Below are positions 50,292 to 59,727 of a stretch of 64,000 nt of DNA, piece after piece. Position 1 is the first letter of the stretch, and every line of letters starts with the position of its first letter. A model generated the notes under the pieces. It searched no databases. It had not been told where the DNA came from and saw only the letters and a list, made by a program, of their open reading frames with translations. The position numbers and the translations under genes were made by a program. The stretch is from JAHCHG01 sp038251885 (lineage in GTDB: Bacteria; Acidobacteriota; Blastocatellia; Pyrinomonadales; Pyrinomonadaceae): the NCBI GenBank assembly GCA_038251885.1, contig JBBSAX010000002.1, forward strand, positions 1 through 64,000, in the 5' to 3' direction.

Positions 50292-52802
50292 ATGAATCTT
50301 AAAAATACGAAAAAAATACTTTCCATCATAAAATTATATTTGTTGGTAATTTCAATTTTTTTGATAATCCCTTTTTCTATTTATGCCGAAACTAAAACTT
50401 TTGGGGATTTTACAAAAATAACCGAAACAAAACCAAACGGAATAATTTTGCAGACTTCGACGAATTCAAAAGTCGAAGTTTTGTTTTACGATTCACAAGT
50501 CATTCGGGTTCGTTATGCGTCGAAGGGAACTTTTGAACGCGATTTTTCCTACGCGATTGATTATTCCGTTCAGAGAAAATTTCCAACTGCAAAAGTTTCG
50601 CAAACCGATTCTCAAATTATTTTAACGATTGATTCAGGCGCAAAAGTCGTCATCGAAAAAACACCGATTTTAATTACCATTTACGATGCAAACGGCGAAA
50701 TTATCGTGCAGGACGATAAAAAACATCCGGCGAAATTTGACGATCAAACGGGCGAGATTCAAACGACGAAACTCAGAAAAAGCGAAGTTGAAACATATTA
50801 CGGTTTCGGCGAAAAAGCGTTTTCGGAAATGTCGCGCAACGGGAAATTTATGACGATGTGGAACACCGACACATTCGCTTATCCGATTGGAACTGATCCG
50901 ATTTATCAATCAATCCCGTTTTTCTACGCGCTTTATAATGGAAAATCCTACGGGATATTTTTCAATAATACCTTTCGCTCGTTTTTCGATATGGGAAAAT
51001 CTGCACCCGAAAGTTATACATTCGGCGCAAACGGCGGCGAACTCGATTATTTCGTATTTATCGGCGGAAAAGAGCGTTCGCCGAAAAATGTTTTGAAAGA
51101 TTACAGCAATTTGACGGGGAAAACTCCTTTGCCGCCGCTTTGGGCTTTGGGAAATCAGCAATCGCGCTGGTCATATTTTCCCGAATCGCGCGTCCGAGAG
51201 ATCGCGGCAGGTTTTAGAACTAACAAAATTCCGGCGGACGTAATTTATTTAGATGTTGATTATATGGACGGTTATCGCGTTTTTACGTGGGATAAAAAGC
51301 GTTTTCCCGATCCCGCGAAAATGATTTCCGATTTGAAAAATGACGGATTCAAAACGGTTTTGATTATTGATCCGGGAATCAAACAAGACGAAAATTATTC
51401 GACTTTTACGGACGGCTTGAAAAATAATATTTACGTTAAAAATCCTGACGGCACAACTTTAATAAGAAATGTTTGGGCGAAAGAATCAGCATTTCCTGAT
51501 TTTACCGACCCGAAAGCGCGTGAATGGTTTGGCGCACAATACAAGAAAAATCTTGAAGAAGGCGTTGCCGGATTTTGGAACGATATGAACGAACCCGGCG
51601 TTTTTCTAACGGAAAAAACGGAAAAACCCGAAATTTATCATCATCCGGCAAAAACTTTTCCATACGACACGCCGCACGCGGGCGATGGTTTCCCCGATTT
51701 GCATCGGCGTTATCACAATGTTTACGGAATGCAGATGGCGCGTTCGACGTTTGAAGGGTTGCGAAAACTCGCGCCGGAAAAACGTCCGTTTGTGCTTACA
51801 CGCGCCGGATTTGCGGGCGTTCAGAGATTTTCTGCGGTTTGGACGGGCGATAATTATTCGAGTTGGGATCATCTCGCTCTTTCGATTCCAATGTTGTTAA
51901 ATTTGAGCGTTTCGGGCGTTCCGTTTGTCGGCGCAGACGCGGGCGGTTTTGCCGAAATGCCGAGCGGGGAACTTTACGCGCGTTGGCTGCAAGCCGCCGC
52001 GCTTACGCCGTTTTTTCGTTCGCATTCGGTCGGTTGGGTTGGCAATAAAGAACCTTGGGCGTTCGGCGAAAAATTTACCAACATCAATCGCGCAACGGTC
52101 GAAATTCGCTATCAATTTTTGCCTTATCTTTACACGCTTTTCCGCGAACACGAAAAAACGGGCGAACCTGTGATGCGTCCGCTTTGGTATGAATATCCGA
52201 ACGACAAAGGAACATATTTAATTAACGATGAATTTCTGGTCGGCAAAGATATTTTAGTCGCGCCGGTCGTTCGTGAAGGAATGGAAACGCGCGGAATTTA
52301 CTTACCAATCGGTGCAGAATGGATTGATTGGTGGACGGGCGAAAAACTTGAAAGCGGAAAAACTCATTATTTGAAAACCCCTTTAGATAAACTTCCGATT
52401 TTCGTCCGCGTCGGTGCGGTTATTCCGACACAGCCGACGATTCAACACACAGGCGAAATGGCGAAAGTCGGTTTAACTCTAAATGTCGTCAAAGGAATCG
52501 CCCCCAAAAAAGTTGAAGAAACTTCCATTTTCCAAGACGCTGGCGAAGGTTACGGTTATCGCCAAAACGATTTTCGGGAAATAAAAATCACTCACAAAAA
52601 AGGCGTTTTAAATTTAGATTATGTCGGAAATTTTAAAGGTCAAAAACTCGAAGCCATCGAAATCGTTGGAATTGACAAAATGCCTTCGGATATAAAAATT
52701 GACGGTGCTTCGACAAAACTTTTTAAATTTGACGAAGCGAGAAAACGTCTGCGAATTTCGTTAGGGATTTTAAAACCGAAGGAAATTTTGCTCATAAATT
52801 AA
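50292..52802 (+). CDS. Secreted GH31 alpha-glucosidase
   Basis: About 836 residues from the ATG at 50292, preceded by GAGAGG; a GTG at 50283 is in frame. A signal peptide ends near IYAET. An N-terminal beta domain follows, with the GH31-typical segment YYGFGEKAF. The barrel has nucleophile Asp431 in GFWNDMNEP, acid/base Asp520 in WTGDN, and the FFRSHS segment before the sheet domains. It should remove terminal alpha-linked glucose (or xylose) from oligosaccharides in the periplasm. It follows the LacI-type regulator by 48 bases and is probably co-regulated. The length matches bacterial GH31 enzymes. Confidence 0.93.
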   Translation: MNLKNTKKILSIIKLYLLVISIFLIIPFSIYAETKTFGDFTKITETKPNGIILQTSTNSKVEVLFYDSQVIRVRYASKGTFERDFSYAIDYSVQRKFPTAKVSQTDSQIILTIDSGAKVVIEKTPILITIYDANGEIIVQDDKKHPAKFDDQTGEIQTTKLRKSEVETYYGFGEKAFSEMSRNGKFMTMWNTDTFAYPIGTDPIYQSIPFFYALYNGKSYGIFFNNTFRSFFDMGKSAPESYTFGANGGELDYFVFIGGKERSPKNVLKDYSNLTGKTPLPPLWALGNQQSRWSYFPESRVREIAAGFRTNKIPADVIYLDVDYMDGYRVFTWDKKRFPDPAKMISDLKNDGFKTVLIIDPGIKQDENYSTFTDGLKNNIYVKNPDGTTLIRNVWAKESAFPDFTDPKAREWFGAQYKKNLEEGVAGFWNDMNEPGVFLTEKTEKPEIYHHPAKTFPYDTPHAGDGFPDLHRRYHNVYGMQMARSTFEGLRKLAPEKRPFVLTRAGFAGVQRFSAVWTGDNYSSWDHLALSIPMLLNLSVSGVPFVGADAGGFAEMPSGELYARWLQAAALTPFFRSHSVGWVGNKEPWAFGEKFTNINRATVEIRYQFLPYLYTLFREHEKTGEPVMRPLWYEYPNDKGTYLINDEFLVGKDILVAPVVREGMETRGIYLPIGAEWIDWWTGEKLESGKTHYLKTPLDKLPIFVRVGAVIPTQPTIQHTGEMAKVGLTLNVVKGIAPKKVEETSIFQDAGEGYGYRQNDFREIKITHKKGVLNLDYVGNFKGQKLEAIEIVGIDKMPSDIKIDGASTKLFKFDEARKRLRISLGILKPKEILLIN

Positions 52803-52834
52803 AAAAGAAAAAGCACACTGATTTTCGCGGGTGA

Positions 52835-52883
52835 AGCGGATTAGCACGGATTTTATTTAAAAATAAATCTGTGAGAATCCGCT
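52835..52883. repeat. Hairpin repeat between the GH31 gene and flhA
   Basis: AGCGGATT (52835-52842) pairs with AATCCGCT (52876-52883), and the inner AT-rich part also pairs imperfectly (GGATTTTATTT with AAATAAATCTG). It resembles the dispersed genomic repeats found elsewhere in the window and may end the GH31 transcript. Confidence 0.5.
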
Positions 52884-52917
52884 TTGTCCGTGTCCTATTC
52901 GTCTTTAAAATTCTTTA

Positions 52918-52933
52918 CGGCATCATTTTTGCA
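52918..52933 (+). promoter_or_regulatory. Candidate sigma54 promoter of the flagellar operon
   Basis: CGGCATCATTTTTGCA places GG (52919-52920) and GC (52931-52932) exactly ten bases apart, as in -24/-12 promoters, with GGCA and TTGCA matching the consensus. A start would fall about 50 bases before flhA. Confidence 0.45.
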
Positions 52934-52996
52934 CTACACGCCTTGATAAGCAGTTTTTCGTCAAAAAACTGCCACAAAATATTCTTAAATTTACAA

Positions 52997-55075
52997 ATGA
53001 CAAATTCACCGATAGAAAGATTCTTGGGAAAAGCCGGAACTTATTCGCATCTGACCGTGCCGATTGGAGCGGTCGTTATTTTGCTGGTTTTGCTGATTCC
53101 TTTGCCGTCGTTTTTGCTTGATGTTTTGATCAGTTTTAACTTGATGATCTCGGTCGTTGTGTTACTGGTTTCGATGTATATTATGGACCCGGTAAAATTC
53201 ACTTCGTTCCCGAATTTACTGCTGATGACGACGCTTTTTCGACTTGCTTTGAACGTCGCCACATCGCGTTTGATCTTGACGGACGGCAACAGCGGCGAAG
53301 GCGCGGCGGGTTCGGTTATCAAAGCGTTCGGGGAATTTGTTATCGGCGGAAATTATGTCGTCGGAGTCGTGATTTTTCTGATTTTGCTGGCAATTCAATT
53401 TCTGGTCGTCAACCACGGCGCGGTGCGTTCTTCGGAAGTTACGGCGCGTTTTACTTTGGACGCGATGCCCGGAAAACAGATGGCGGTTGATGCCGATCTC
53501 GCCGCCGGATTGATTGATGAAAACGAAGCAAAACAAAGGCGTGAAGACATCAGCGGCGCGGCGGAGTTTCACGGCGCGATGGACGGTGCGATTCGTTTTA
53601 CGCAACGCGATGCCGTCGCTTCGATAATAATCGTGACAATCAATGTCGGTGCGGGTTTTGCCATCGGTGTTCTGCAGCACGGAATGGATTTGGCGACGGC
53701 GATCAAAACCTATACGACCTTAACTGTCGGCGACGGCGTGGCGGCAGCAGTTCCGTCGCTATTTGTTTCGGTTGCGGCGGCGATTATTTGTACTCGTGCT
53801 GCTACTCAATCGAGTATGGGAAGCGATGTCAGCGTCCAGCTATTAAGCAATCCGCGACCACTTTTCATATCTGCCGGAGTCTTATTTTTTCTCGGTATTA
53901 TGCCGGGAATGCCTCACTTAGCATTTTTATCGCTCGCCATTGGAACGGGCGGAGTTGCATTTCTTTCAAGTCAGCAAGCCAAAAATACGGCTGAAAATGA
54001 AGCAGATCAAAAACAAGCCGATAATGATGCGGAAGTTGCCAAACAACCCGAAAAAATCGAGAATTTATTAAAAGTTGACGCGCTTGCATTAGAAGTCGGT
54101 TACGGACTTGTCGGTTTGGTCAGCGGCGATGATTCATTCCTAAACCGCATTCGTGAAATCCGTCGTCAAGCGGCGATTGAACTCGGAATAATCGTTCCAT
54201 CGGTTCACGTTACGGATAATCTACAACTCGCGCCGCGTGAATATGCGATTCTTTTGAAAGGCGAAAAAATCGCACAGGGCGAGATTCATCCCGACGGTTT
54301 TTTAGCGATTGATCCGGGCGCGGTGCGTGAGAAAATTCACGGCATCGAAACGACCGATCCGGCATTTGGAATGCCCGCAGTTTGGATCCGGCGCAACGAA
54401 GACCGGGACCGCGCAGTTTCAGCAGGTTATACGGTTGTTGATCCGACAACGGTTATTTGCACACACCTTTCCGAAATAATCAAAAACTTTGCCCAAGAAC
54501 TTTTAGGCAGACAGGAAACGAAACAATTACTCGATGCTCTGGCAGAAACTCATCCGAAAACTGTTGAGGAAGCTACACCGAAAGTTTTGTCCTTGGGAGA
54601 AATTCAGCGTGTTTTGCAGAACTTGCTTCGTGAGCGAGTTCCGGTTCGCGATTTGGCGACAATTTTGGAAGCCGTAACAGATGTCGGAGTTGTGACGCGA
54701 GATGTCAACGCTTTGACAGAAGCGGCTCGCGGTTCTCTGGCAAGAACAATTTCTGCTTCGCTATCAAATGAAAGCGGCGAACTCTCGGTTTTAAGCCTCG
54801 ATCCGCGACTCGAAACACAGATTGCCGAGCGATTGGGACTGCTCGGAAGCGCAAATAATCACGTTATCGAACCGGAATTCGGCAAACAATTATTAGAGAA
54901 AATCGAGACCGCAACACGCGCCGCAGTTATGTCGCAGCCCGTTGTTTTATGCTCTTCGATGGTTCGTCCGCACCTTCGTAAACTTACGGAACGGTTTTTG
55001 CCTGAACTGGTCGTAATCGCCCACGGCGAGGTTTCTTCAAATGTAAAACTCATTTCGATGGGAACAGTCGGTTGA
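52997..55075 (+). CDS. flhA: Flagellar export gate protein FlhA
   Basis: About 692 residues from the ATG at 52997; the open frame extends upstream through repeat DNA but this start gives the usual FlhA length. The N-terminal half has about eight membrane helices (IGAVVILLVLLIPLPSFLLD, FNLMISVVVLLVSMYIM) and the family signature RFTLDAMPGKQMAVDADLAAG. The C-terminal cytoplasmic domain binds export substrates and chaperones. FlhA forms the ring of the flagellar type III export gate. It opens a run of flagellar genes on the plus strand. Confidence 0.96.
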   Translation: MTNSPIERFLGKAGTYSHLTVPIGAVVILLVLLIPLPSFLLDVLISFNLMISVVVLLVSMYIMDPVKFTSFPNLLLMTTLFRLALNVATSRLILTDGNSGEGAAGSVIKAFGEFVIGGNYVVGVVIFLILLAIQFLVVNHGAVRSSEVTARFTLDAMPGKQMAVDADLAAGLIDENEAKQRREDISGAAEFHGAMDGAIRFTQRDAVASIIIVTINVGAGFAIGVLQHGMDLATAIKTYTTLTVGDGVAAAVPSLFVSVAAAIICTRAATQSSMGSDVSVQLLSNPRPLFISAGVLFFLGIMPGMPHLAFLSLAIGTGGVAFLSSQQAKNTAENEADQKQADNDAEVAKQPEKIENLLKVDALALEVGYGLVGLVSGDDSFLNRIREIRRQAAIELGIIVPSVHVTDNLQLAPREYAILLKGEKIAQGEIHPDGFLAIDPGAVREKIHGIETTDPAFGMPAVWIRRNEDRDRAVSAGYTVVDPTTVICTHLSEIIKNFAQELLGRQETKQLLDALAETHPKTVEEATPKVLSLGEIQRVLQNLLRERVPVRDLATILEAVTDVGVVTRDVNALTEAARGSLARTISASLSNESGELSVLSLDPRLETQIAERLGLLGSANNHVIEPEFGKQLLEKIETATRAAVMSQPVVLCSSMVRPHLRKLTERFLPELVVIAHGEVSSNVKLISMGTVG

Positions 55076-55090
55076 TTTTGGATTTTTTAG

Positions 55091-55223
55091 ACTGGAGCGC
55101 AGGTTGCTAACCTGCATGCGTCCGTGAGGACGCAAAAAGCGTTTGCATAAAATCAAGTTTATTTTTATTCAAACATTTTTTCGCGCTTTCGCACTCATGC
55201 AGGTTGGCAACCTGCGCTCCAGT
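55091..55223. repeat. REPIN-like element, GGAGCGCAGG family, in the flhA-flhF gap
   Basis: Inverted arms at 55091-55118 and 55196-55223 contain the hairpins GCAGGTT-GCT-AACCTGC and GCAGGTT-GGC-AACCTGC. The interior has a second hairpin (GCGTCC/GGACGC) and the AAATCAAGTTTATT segment (55150-55163) shared with other elements. It fills the gap before flhF. Confidence 0.88.
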
Positions 55224-55238
55224 CAATACTTAAAAAAA

Positions 55239-56732
55239 ATGATGAACGTGAAAAAATACAGAGCGGAAACGACACGGGAAGCTCTCGAAAAAATCAAAAT
55301 GGATTTAGGCGAAGACGCTTTTGTTTTAGAAACAAAACAAGTTCGCGCCGGCGGTTTTATGGGTTATGGTGCGAAAACTCAGATCGAAATCAGCGCAACT
55401 CCTTCAATGGAATCTTTGGCGGCGAAGAAAAGAACATCAAAATTTAAAAACTCAAAAAAGAAAAGTATTATTGATTTTAACGAAGATGTTCCGGCATTTC
55501 CCGAAGTAATTGCTCAACCTAAGAAAATCGAGAAGGTTGAGATTATGAACGCGTTGCAATCGCGGGCGGCTGCGGTCAAAAAATTTGATAATGCGTTTCC
55601 GTATAATCCAAAAAAGATTTCGTTTTTAACTTTGGAAAAGGAAATTGAAACAGTTGAAATCAGTTCGGAATCACCGAAATTGGTTCATTCCAAAAAAGAA
55701 ATTGTAAAACCCGAAATCAAAAAACAATCTGCGCCGAAAAAAGTTGTTCAGGAAACTACTCGGCAAAATACCATTCAGGAATCTGCGCCACCTGTTATTC
55801 AAAAAACTTCTTCGCCCGTGGTAACAAATCGTGAATTAGAATTGCTTCGCGCTGAACTCCGGGAGGTGAAATTTTCAATCAACGCCTTTGCCGCCAAGCA
55901 AAACATTCAACCTTCTCCAAAGAGTATAGAAATTGATACGTGCAGTTTATTTTTTGAACCGCCGTTTTCTGACGCATACAATGAATTAACTGCGATGGGA
56001 ATTTCATCCGAAGTTGCTCATAAATTAGTTGCTAAAATCATTCCGCAATTTAAAAAGACTGCTCCGAAAGAAATTAAAACCGCCAGTTTGCGAAAGGCGA
56101 TTTTGTCTTTGATCAAATTTGGTGAAGACCCGCTTAAAGAAGAATCTACAGTTTTAGCTTTCATCGGTGCAACCGGAGTCGGCAAAACTACGACGATTGC
56201 CAAACTTGCGGCAAGAATTGCTCTCGAAGAACGCCGCCGCGTCGAACTCGTAACTTTGGATACTTATCGCATCGCCGCTGTCGAACAATTAAAAACCTAC
56301 GCCGAAATTATCGGTGTCGGTTGCCACGTTGTCCGCTCGGTTTTGGAATTGGATGTTCTGGTTCGCCGTTTTCCGGCAGATGCGACTGTTTTAATTGATA
56401 CGACCGGCAAAAATCCGCACGATTTAACCGATCAACAAGAACTTTCAGATTATCTCAAACGCCACACGGAAATCAGAAAATGTCTGGCTGTTCAAGCGAC
56501 GACACATCCTCTGGACGCAATTGAAGCAGTCAAAAAATTTGAAACGTATGGGGCGGATTGTCTGACAATTACAAAATTTGACGAAACGACTCGACCCGGC
56601 GCGATGCTCGAATTGCTTGCCGAAAGCAGTTTGCCGCTTGTCTATCTGTGTGCCGGACAAAGAGTGCCGGAAGACTTGAAGGTTGCCACGCAGGAAATTT
56701 TTGCAGCGCGAATCTTTGGCGATCAAATATAA
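55239..56732 (+). CDS. flhF: Flagellar SRP-type GTPase FlhF
   Basis: About 497 residues from the ATG at 55239; a second ATG follows at once, and the upstream part of the open frame is repeat DNA. The N-terminal B domain starts with KKYRAETTREALEKIKMDLG. A long, poorly conserved linker comes next, then the NG GTPase domain with the P-loop GATGVGKTTTIAKLAAR, DTYRIAAVEQLKTYAE, DTTGKNPHD and TKFDET. FlhF sets the place and number of flagella, usually at the pole, together with FlhG, which is encoded next. Confidence 0.95.
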   Translation: MMNVKKYRAETTREALEKIKMDLGEDAFVLETKQVRAGGFMGYGAKTQIEISATPSMESLAAKKRTSKFKNSKKKSIIDFNEDVPAFPEVIAQPKKIEKVEIMNALQSRAAAVKKFDNAFPYNPKKISFLTLEKEIETVEISSESPKLVHSKKEIVKPEIKKQSAPKKVVQETTRQNTIQESAPPVIQKTSSPVVTNRELELLRAELREVKFSINAFAAKQNIQPSPKSIEIDTCSLFFEPPFSDAYNELTAMGISSEVAHKLVAKIIPQFKKTAPKEIKTASLRKAILSLIKFGEDPLKEESTVLAFIGATGVGKTTTIAKLAARIALEERRRVELVTLDTYRIAAVEQLKTYAEIIGVGCHVVRSVLELDVLVRRFPADATVLIDTTGKNPHDLTDQQELSDYLKRHTEIRKCLAVQATTHPLDAIEAVKKFETYGADCLTITKFDETTRPGAMLELLAESSLPLVYLCAGQRVPEDLKVATQEIFAARIFGDQI

Positions 56733-56780
56733 AAATTCTAAAAAACAACAATCTCAAATAAAGGATAAATCAAAAATAAA

Positions 56781-57692
56781 ATGGAAGATCAGGCATCAAC
56801 TTTAAGACTTATTGCTTCAAATGCACCCGCGATTTCAGTCGGAATGCCGCTTAATAATTCACTTTCAGGCGAAAGAAAGATCCGCACGACACAAATGCGT
56901 TGCCTCGCGGTTACGGGCGGCAAAGGCGGAGTCGGGAAATCTAATCTTTCGGTAAATCTTGCGCTCGAACTCGGTTTGTTGGGAAAACAAGTCGGTTTGC
57001 TCGATGCGGATTTCGGTCTGGCAAACGCTGATCTGCTGTGCGGCGTTACTCCGCAGTTTCATCTCGGACACGTCGTTGCCGGAGCGAAAACGCTCGAAGA
57101 AATCTCGATTGAATTAGCCGAAAATGTTTTGCTGATTCCGGGCGGCAGCGGCATCGAAGAATTAGCTAATTTTTCCTTTATTTCACGTCCGCATATTTAT
57201 TCGCAGTTGATGGAAATCGAAGAAAAACTCGATTTTATGCTGATTGATACAGCGGCGGGAATTGCCGAAAATGTTATCGGCGTGTTGATCTCGGCAACGG
57301 AAGTTATTGTCGTCGTAACGCCCGATCCGACCTCGATTGTTGATGCTTACGCGACGATCAAAGTCATTTTACGGCATTCTCCCACAAAACCCATTTCGGT
57401 TGTTGTCAACAACGTCGTCGGAATCGGCGATGCGGAGCACGTTTTCGGGCAGATCAGTTCGGCGGCGAAAACATTTTTGAAACACAAAGTCGAATTTCTC
57501 GGAATGATTCCGTACGATCCGCTTGTTTCGGAGGCGATTCGTGAAATGACTCCGATCGTTCAATACAAACCCGAATCACCGGCAAGCCGCGCGATTCGTT
57601 TGATCGCTAAACAGATTCAAAAATCGAATCAAAATCCATCCGGTGAACCCGGCAAACTTCAATCATTCTGGAATCTTTTAGCTAAAAACTAA
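56781..57692 (+). CDS. flhG: MinD-like flagellar number regulator FlhG
   Basis: 303 residues, a ParA/MinD-type ATPase. The deviant Walker A motif is in VTGGKGGVGKSNLSVNLALE and the switch region in LLDADFGLANADLL. DTAAGIAENVI and the VVTPDPTSIVDAYATIK block follow. FlhG limits flagellar number by acting on FlhF. It lies directly after flhF, as is common. The C-terminus lacks obvious extra domains. It appears intact. Confidence 0.95.
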   Translation: MEDQASTLRLIASNAPAISVGMPLNNSLSGERKIRTTQMRCLAVTGGKGGVGKSNLSVNLALELGLLGKQVGLLDADFGLANADLLCGVTPQFHLGHVVAGAKTLEEISIELAENVLLIPGGSGIEELANFSFISRPHIYSQLMEIEEKLDFMLIDTAAGIAENVIGVLISATEVIVVVTPDPTSIVDAYATIKVILRHSPTKPISVVVNNVVGIGDAEHVFGQISSAAKTFLKHKVEFLGMIPYDPLVSEAIREMTPIVQYKPESPASRAIRLIAKQIQKSNQNPSGEPGKLQSFWNLLAKN

Positions 57693-57700
57693 TTATCAAC

Positions 57701-57728
57701 GGAAAACGGAAAATGGAAAACGGATAAT
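57701..57728. repeat. Heptanucleotide repeat (GGAAAAC) after flhG
   Basis: Units GGAAAAC, GGAAAAT, GGAAAAC and GGATAAT lie in phase at 57701-57728. The same family appears on the other strand at 39244-39271. Confidence 0.65.
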
Positions 57729-57796
57729 GAGGAACATTTCCAGAATCTGCCACTTTCTGTAACTCTAAAAACTTTCTGATAACTTTTTACCCGAAA

Positions 57797-58546
57797 ATGT
57801 ATCAATATCAAGCCCCGACAACTTATCAAAAAAACAAAGCGTTTCAGTCCGTTTATTCGGCTAATGAACGCGAAAACTTGATAACGTCGCATCTTTCGAA
57901 AGTGAAATATATCGCCGATAGAATGGCGGCAAAACTTCCGCCGTCGGTCGAATGGGACGATCTTTACGGCGCGGGTGTGATCGGTTTGATTGATGCTGTC
58001 GAAAGATTCGACGCTTCGCGCGGAATTGCTTTTACGACTTTTGCGGAAATGCGCGTGCGCGGTGCAATTTTGGATAATCTGCGTTCACTTGATTGGGCTT
58101 CACGAAATACGCGCAAGCGTTCGCGCGAAATTCAAGCCGCATATTCAAAGATCGAACAGGAAAAAGGCGCAACCGCAACCGAAGAAGAAGTTGCCGCGCA
58201 TTTAAAGATTTCACTCACCGAATTGCGTGAGAATTTACAGGATTTACGCGGACTTTCGATTTTGGATTTAGACGAAAAAGATGAAGAAACAGGTTTAAGC
58301 GCGATTGATACGATCAGCGATTCGGCGGCAAATGCACTCGAAGAACTGGAAAATAATCAAACCAGAAAAAATCTCGCTAAATCCATAGATAAATTGCCCG
58401 AACGCGAACGGCAAGTCATCGCGCTTTATTATCTCGAAGAACTCAATATGAAGGAAATCGGCGAAGTTTTGGGCGTTTCCGAATCGCGTGTTTCACAACT
58501 CCGAACGCAGGCAATCGTGCGTTTAAGGGCAAATCTGCCGAAATAA
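57797..58546 (+). CDS. fliA: RNA polymerase sigma factor FliA (sigma28)
   Basis: 249 residues. Region 2 is in HLSKVKYIADRMAAKLPPSVEWDDLYGAGVIGLIDAVERFD, with the family's FTTFAEMRVRGAILDNLRSLDW run; region 3 follows. Region 4 has a helix-turn-helix ending in LNMKEIGEVLGVSESRVSQL. It directs RNA polymerase to late flagellar promoters. It lies between flhG and fliM, a common arrangement in non-enteric flagellar operons. No anti-sigma factor flgM is visible in the window. Confidence 0.96.
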   Translation: MYQYQAPTTYQKNKAFQSVYSANERENLITSHLSKVKYIADRMAAKLPPSVEWDDLYGAGVIGLIDAVERFDASRGIAFTTFAEMRVRGAILDNLRSLDWASRNTRKRSREIQAAYSKIEQEKGATATEEEVAAHLKISLTELRENLQDLRGLSILDLDEKDEETGLSAIDTISDSAANALEELENNQTRKNLAKSIDKLPERERQVIALYYLEELNMKEIGEVLGVSESRVSQLRTQAIVRLRANLPK

Positions 58547-58574
58547 TTATGTTAATTTTTATCGAAAAATTAAA

Positions 58575-58709
58575 GACCGGAGCGCAAGCGGCTCGCTTGC
58601 ATCGTCGCGCAAGCGGCGAAGTGGCGTTTGAAATGAAATCAAGTTTATTCTATGCAAACTCTTTTTCGCGCTATCGCGCTCATGCAGGCTGGCAGCCTGC
58701 GCTCCCGGT
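58575..58709. repeat. REPIN-like element, GGAGCGCAGG family, in the fliA-fliM gap
   Basis: Left arm hairpin GCAAGCG-GCT-CGCTTGC and right arm hairpin GCAGGCT-GGC-AGCCTGC face each other. They share the outer GGAGCGC sequence, but their inner stem bases differ in a compensatory way. The interior has AAATCAAGTTTATT at 58636-58649. It ends 13 bases before the fliM start codon, where no Shine-Dalgarno sequence is seen. Confidence 0.85.
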
Positions 58710-58722
58710 AAATCAATAAAAA

Positions 58723-59709
58723 ATGAACTCGAAAGAACTTTTATCAGAAGAAGAAATGTCGGCTCTGATGCCGGACGCGCCGAAAACGGACGCGATGGGC
58801 GAGCGCGAAAAACGCAAGCGCATCGTTCCCTATAATTTTCGCCGTCCTGATCGCCTCTCAAAAGAACAGGTTCGTTCGCTTTATCTGCTTCACGATCTTT
58901 TCGCGCACAGCCTTTCGACGAGTTTACCGCTTTTTTTGCGAACAATTTCTGAAGTTAATCTTATTTCGGTCGAACAACAGGCATACAGCGAATATTTGCG
59001 CGGTCTGCCCGATCCGACAACAGTTTTTACAATTTCGGCAAGTTCATTAAAAGGCGTTTACGCGGTCGAAATTAATTCTTCAATCGCTTTTCCGATTATT
59101 GACCGGCTCTTAGGCGGAAATGGGGAAGGTTTGACCGAAAAACGAGCGGCGACTGATCTGGAATTAAAGATTTTGGAGGGTTTTATCGCAGTAATAAATG
59201 AAAATTACCGCGACGCTTGGAAACCGATTTCTGCGTTTGAAACGGATATTGTCGGGCGTGAAACTCGTCCGCAAATGCTTCAAATCATTGCGCCGAATGA
59301 AGTTGTTGCGACAATCGCCTATCAAGTGCAGATCGGTGATGCGATTGGCTCGATGAGCCTTTGTCTGCCGGTTGTTCTGCTCGAAAGTGTGATCGAAAAA
59401 TTTAGTCAATCATCATATTCAACCGCCAAATCAACTGAACCGGAAGCGACTCGCGCTTTGCTCGAAACGCTTTCAAACGTGAAATTTCCGGTCGAAACCA
59501 ATCTCGAAAAAGTTGCGGCGGCAGTTTCTGATCTGATGAATTTATCGGTGGGCGATGTTTTGAGAACGAATCATCGGATCGAAAAACCTTTGAAAGTTTC
59601 AGTCGGTGGTTCGGAAAAATTCGCCGGAAGAATCGCCGCCCTCGAAGGCAGAATGGTTGTTCAATTAACGGAAAAACAGGAAAAAAGTTTGGCTCAAAAA
59701 ATTGCTTAA
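58723..59709 (+). CDS. fliM: Flagellar motor switch protein FliM
   Basis: 328 residues. The N-terminal LLSEEEMSALM segment corresponds to the CheY-binding and following region. The middle domain is CheC-like (EINSSIAFPIIDRLLGG, SMSLCLPVVLLESVIEK), and the C-terminal SpoA domain begins near VSDLMNLSVGDVLRT. FliM forms the C-ring with FliG and FliN, binds phosphorylated CheY and controls rotation direction. fliN follows by 18 bases, so the two are co-transcribed. Confidence 0.95.
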   Translation: MNSKELLSEEEMSALMPDAPKTDAMGEREKRKRIVPYNFRRPDRLSKEQVRSLYLLHDLFAHSLSTSLPLFLRTISEVNLISVEQQAYSEYLRGLPDPTTVFTISASSLKGVYAVEINSSIAFPIIDRLLGGNGEGLTEKRAATDLELKILEGFIAVINENYRDAWKPISAFETDIVGRETRPQMLQIIAPNEVVATIAYQVQIGDAIGSMSLCLPVVLLESVIEKFSQSSYSTAKSTEPEATRALLETLSNVKFPVETNLEKVAAAVSDLMNLSVGDVLRTNHRIEKPLKVSVGGSEKFAGRIAALEGRMVVQLTEKQEKSLAQKIA

Positions 59710-59727
59710 AAGAGGTTTTATATAAAA

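Noticed and set aside
52871..52996. Upstream extension of the flhA open frame.
   Set aside because: It is encoded by dispersed repeat DNA and the candidate promoter; FlhA has its usual length from 52997.
55143..55238. Upstream extension of the flhF open frame.
   Set aside because: It lies inside the REPIN-like element; the conserved FlhF N-terminus begins at 55239 or 55242.
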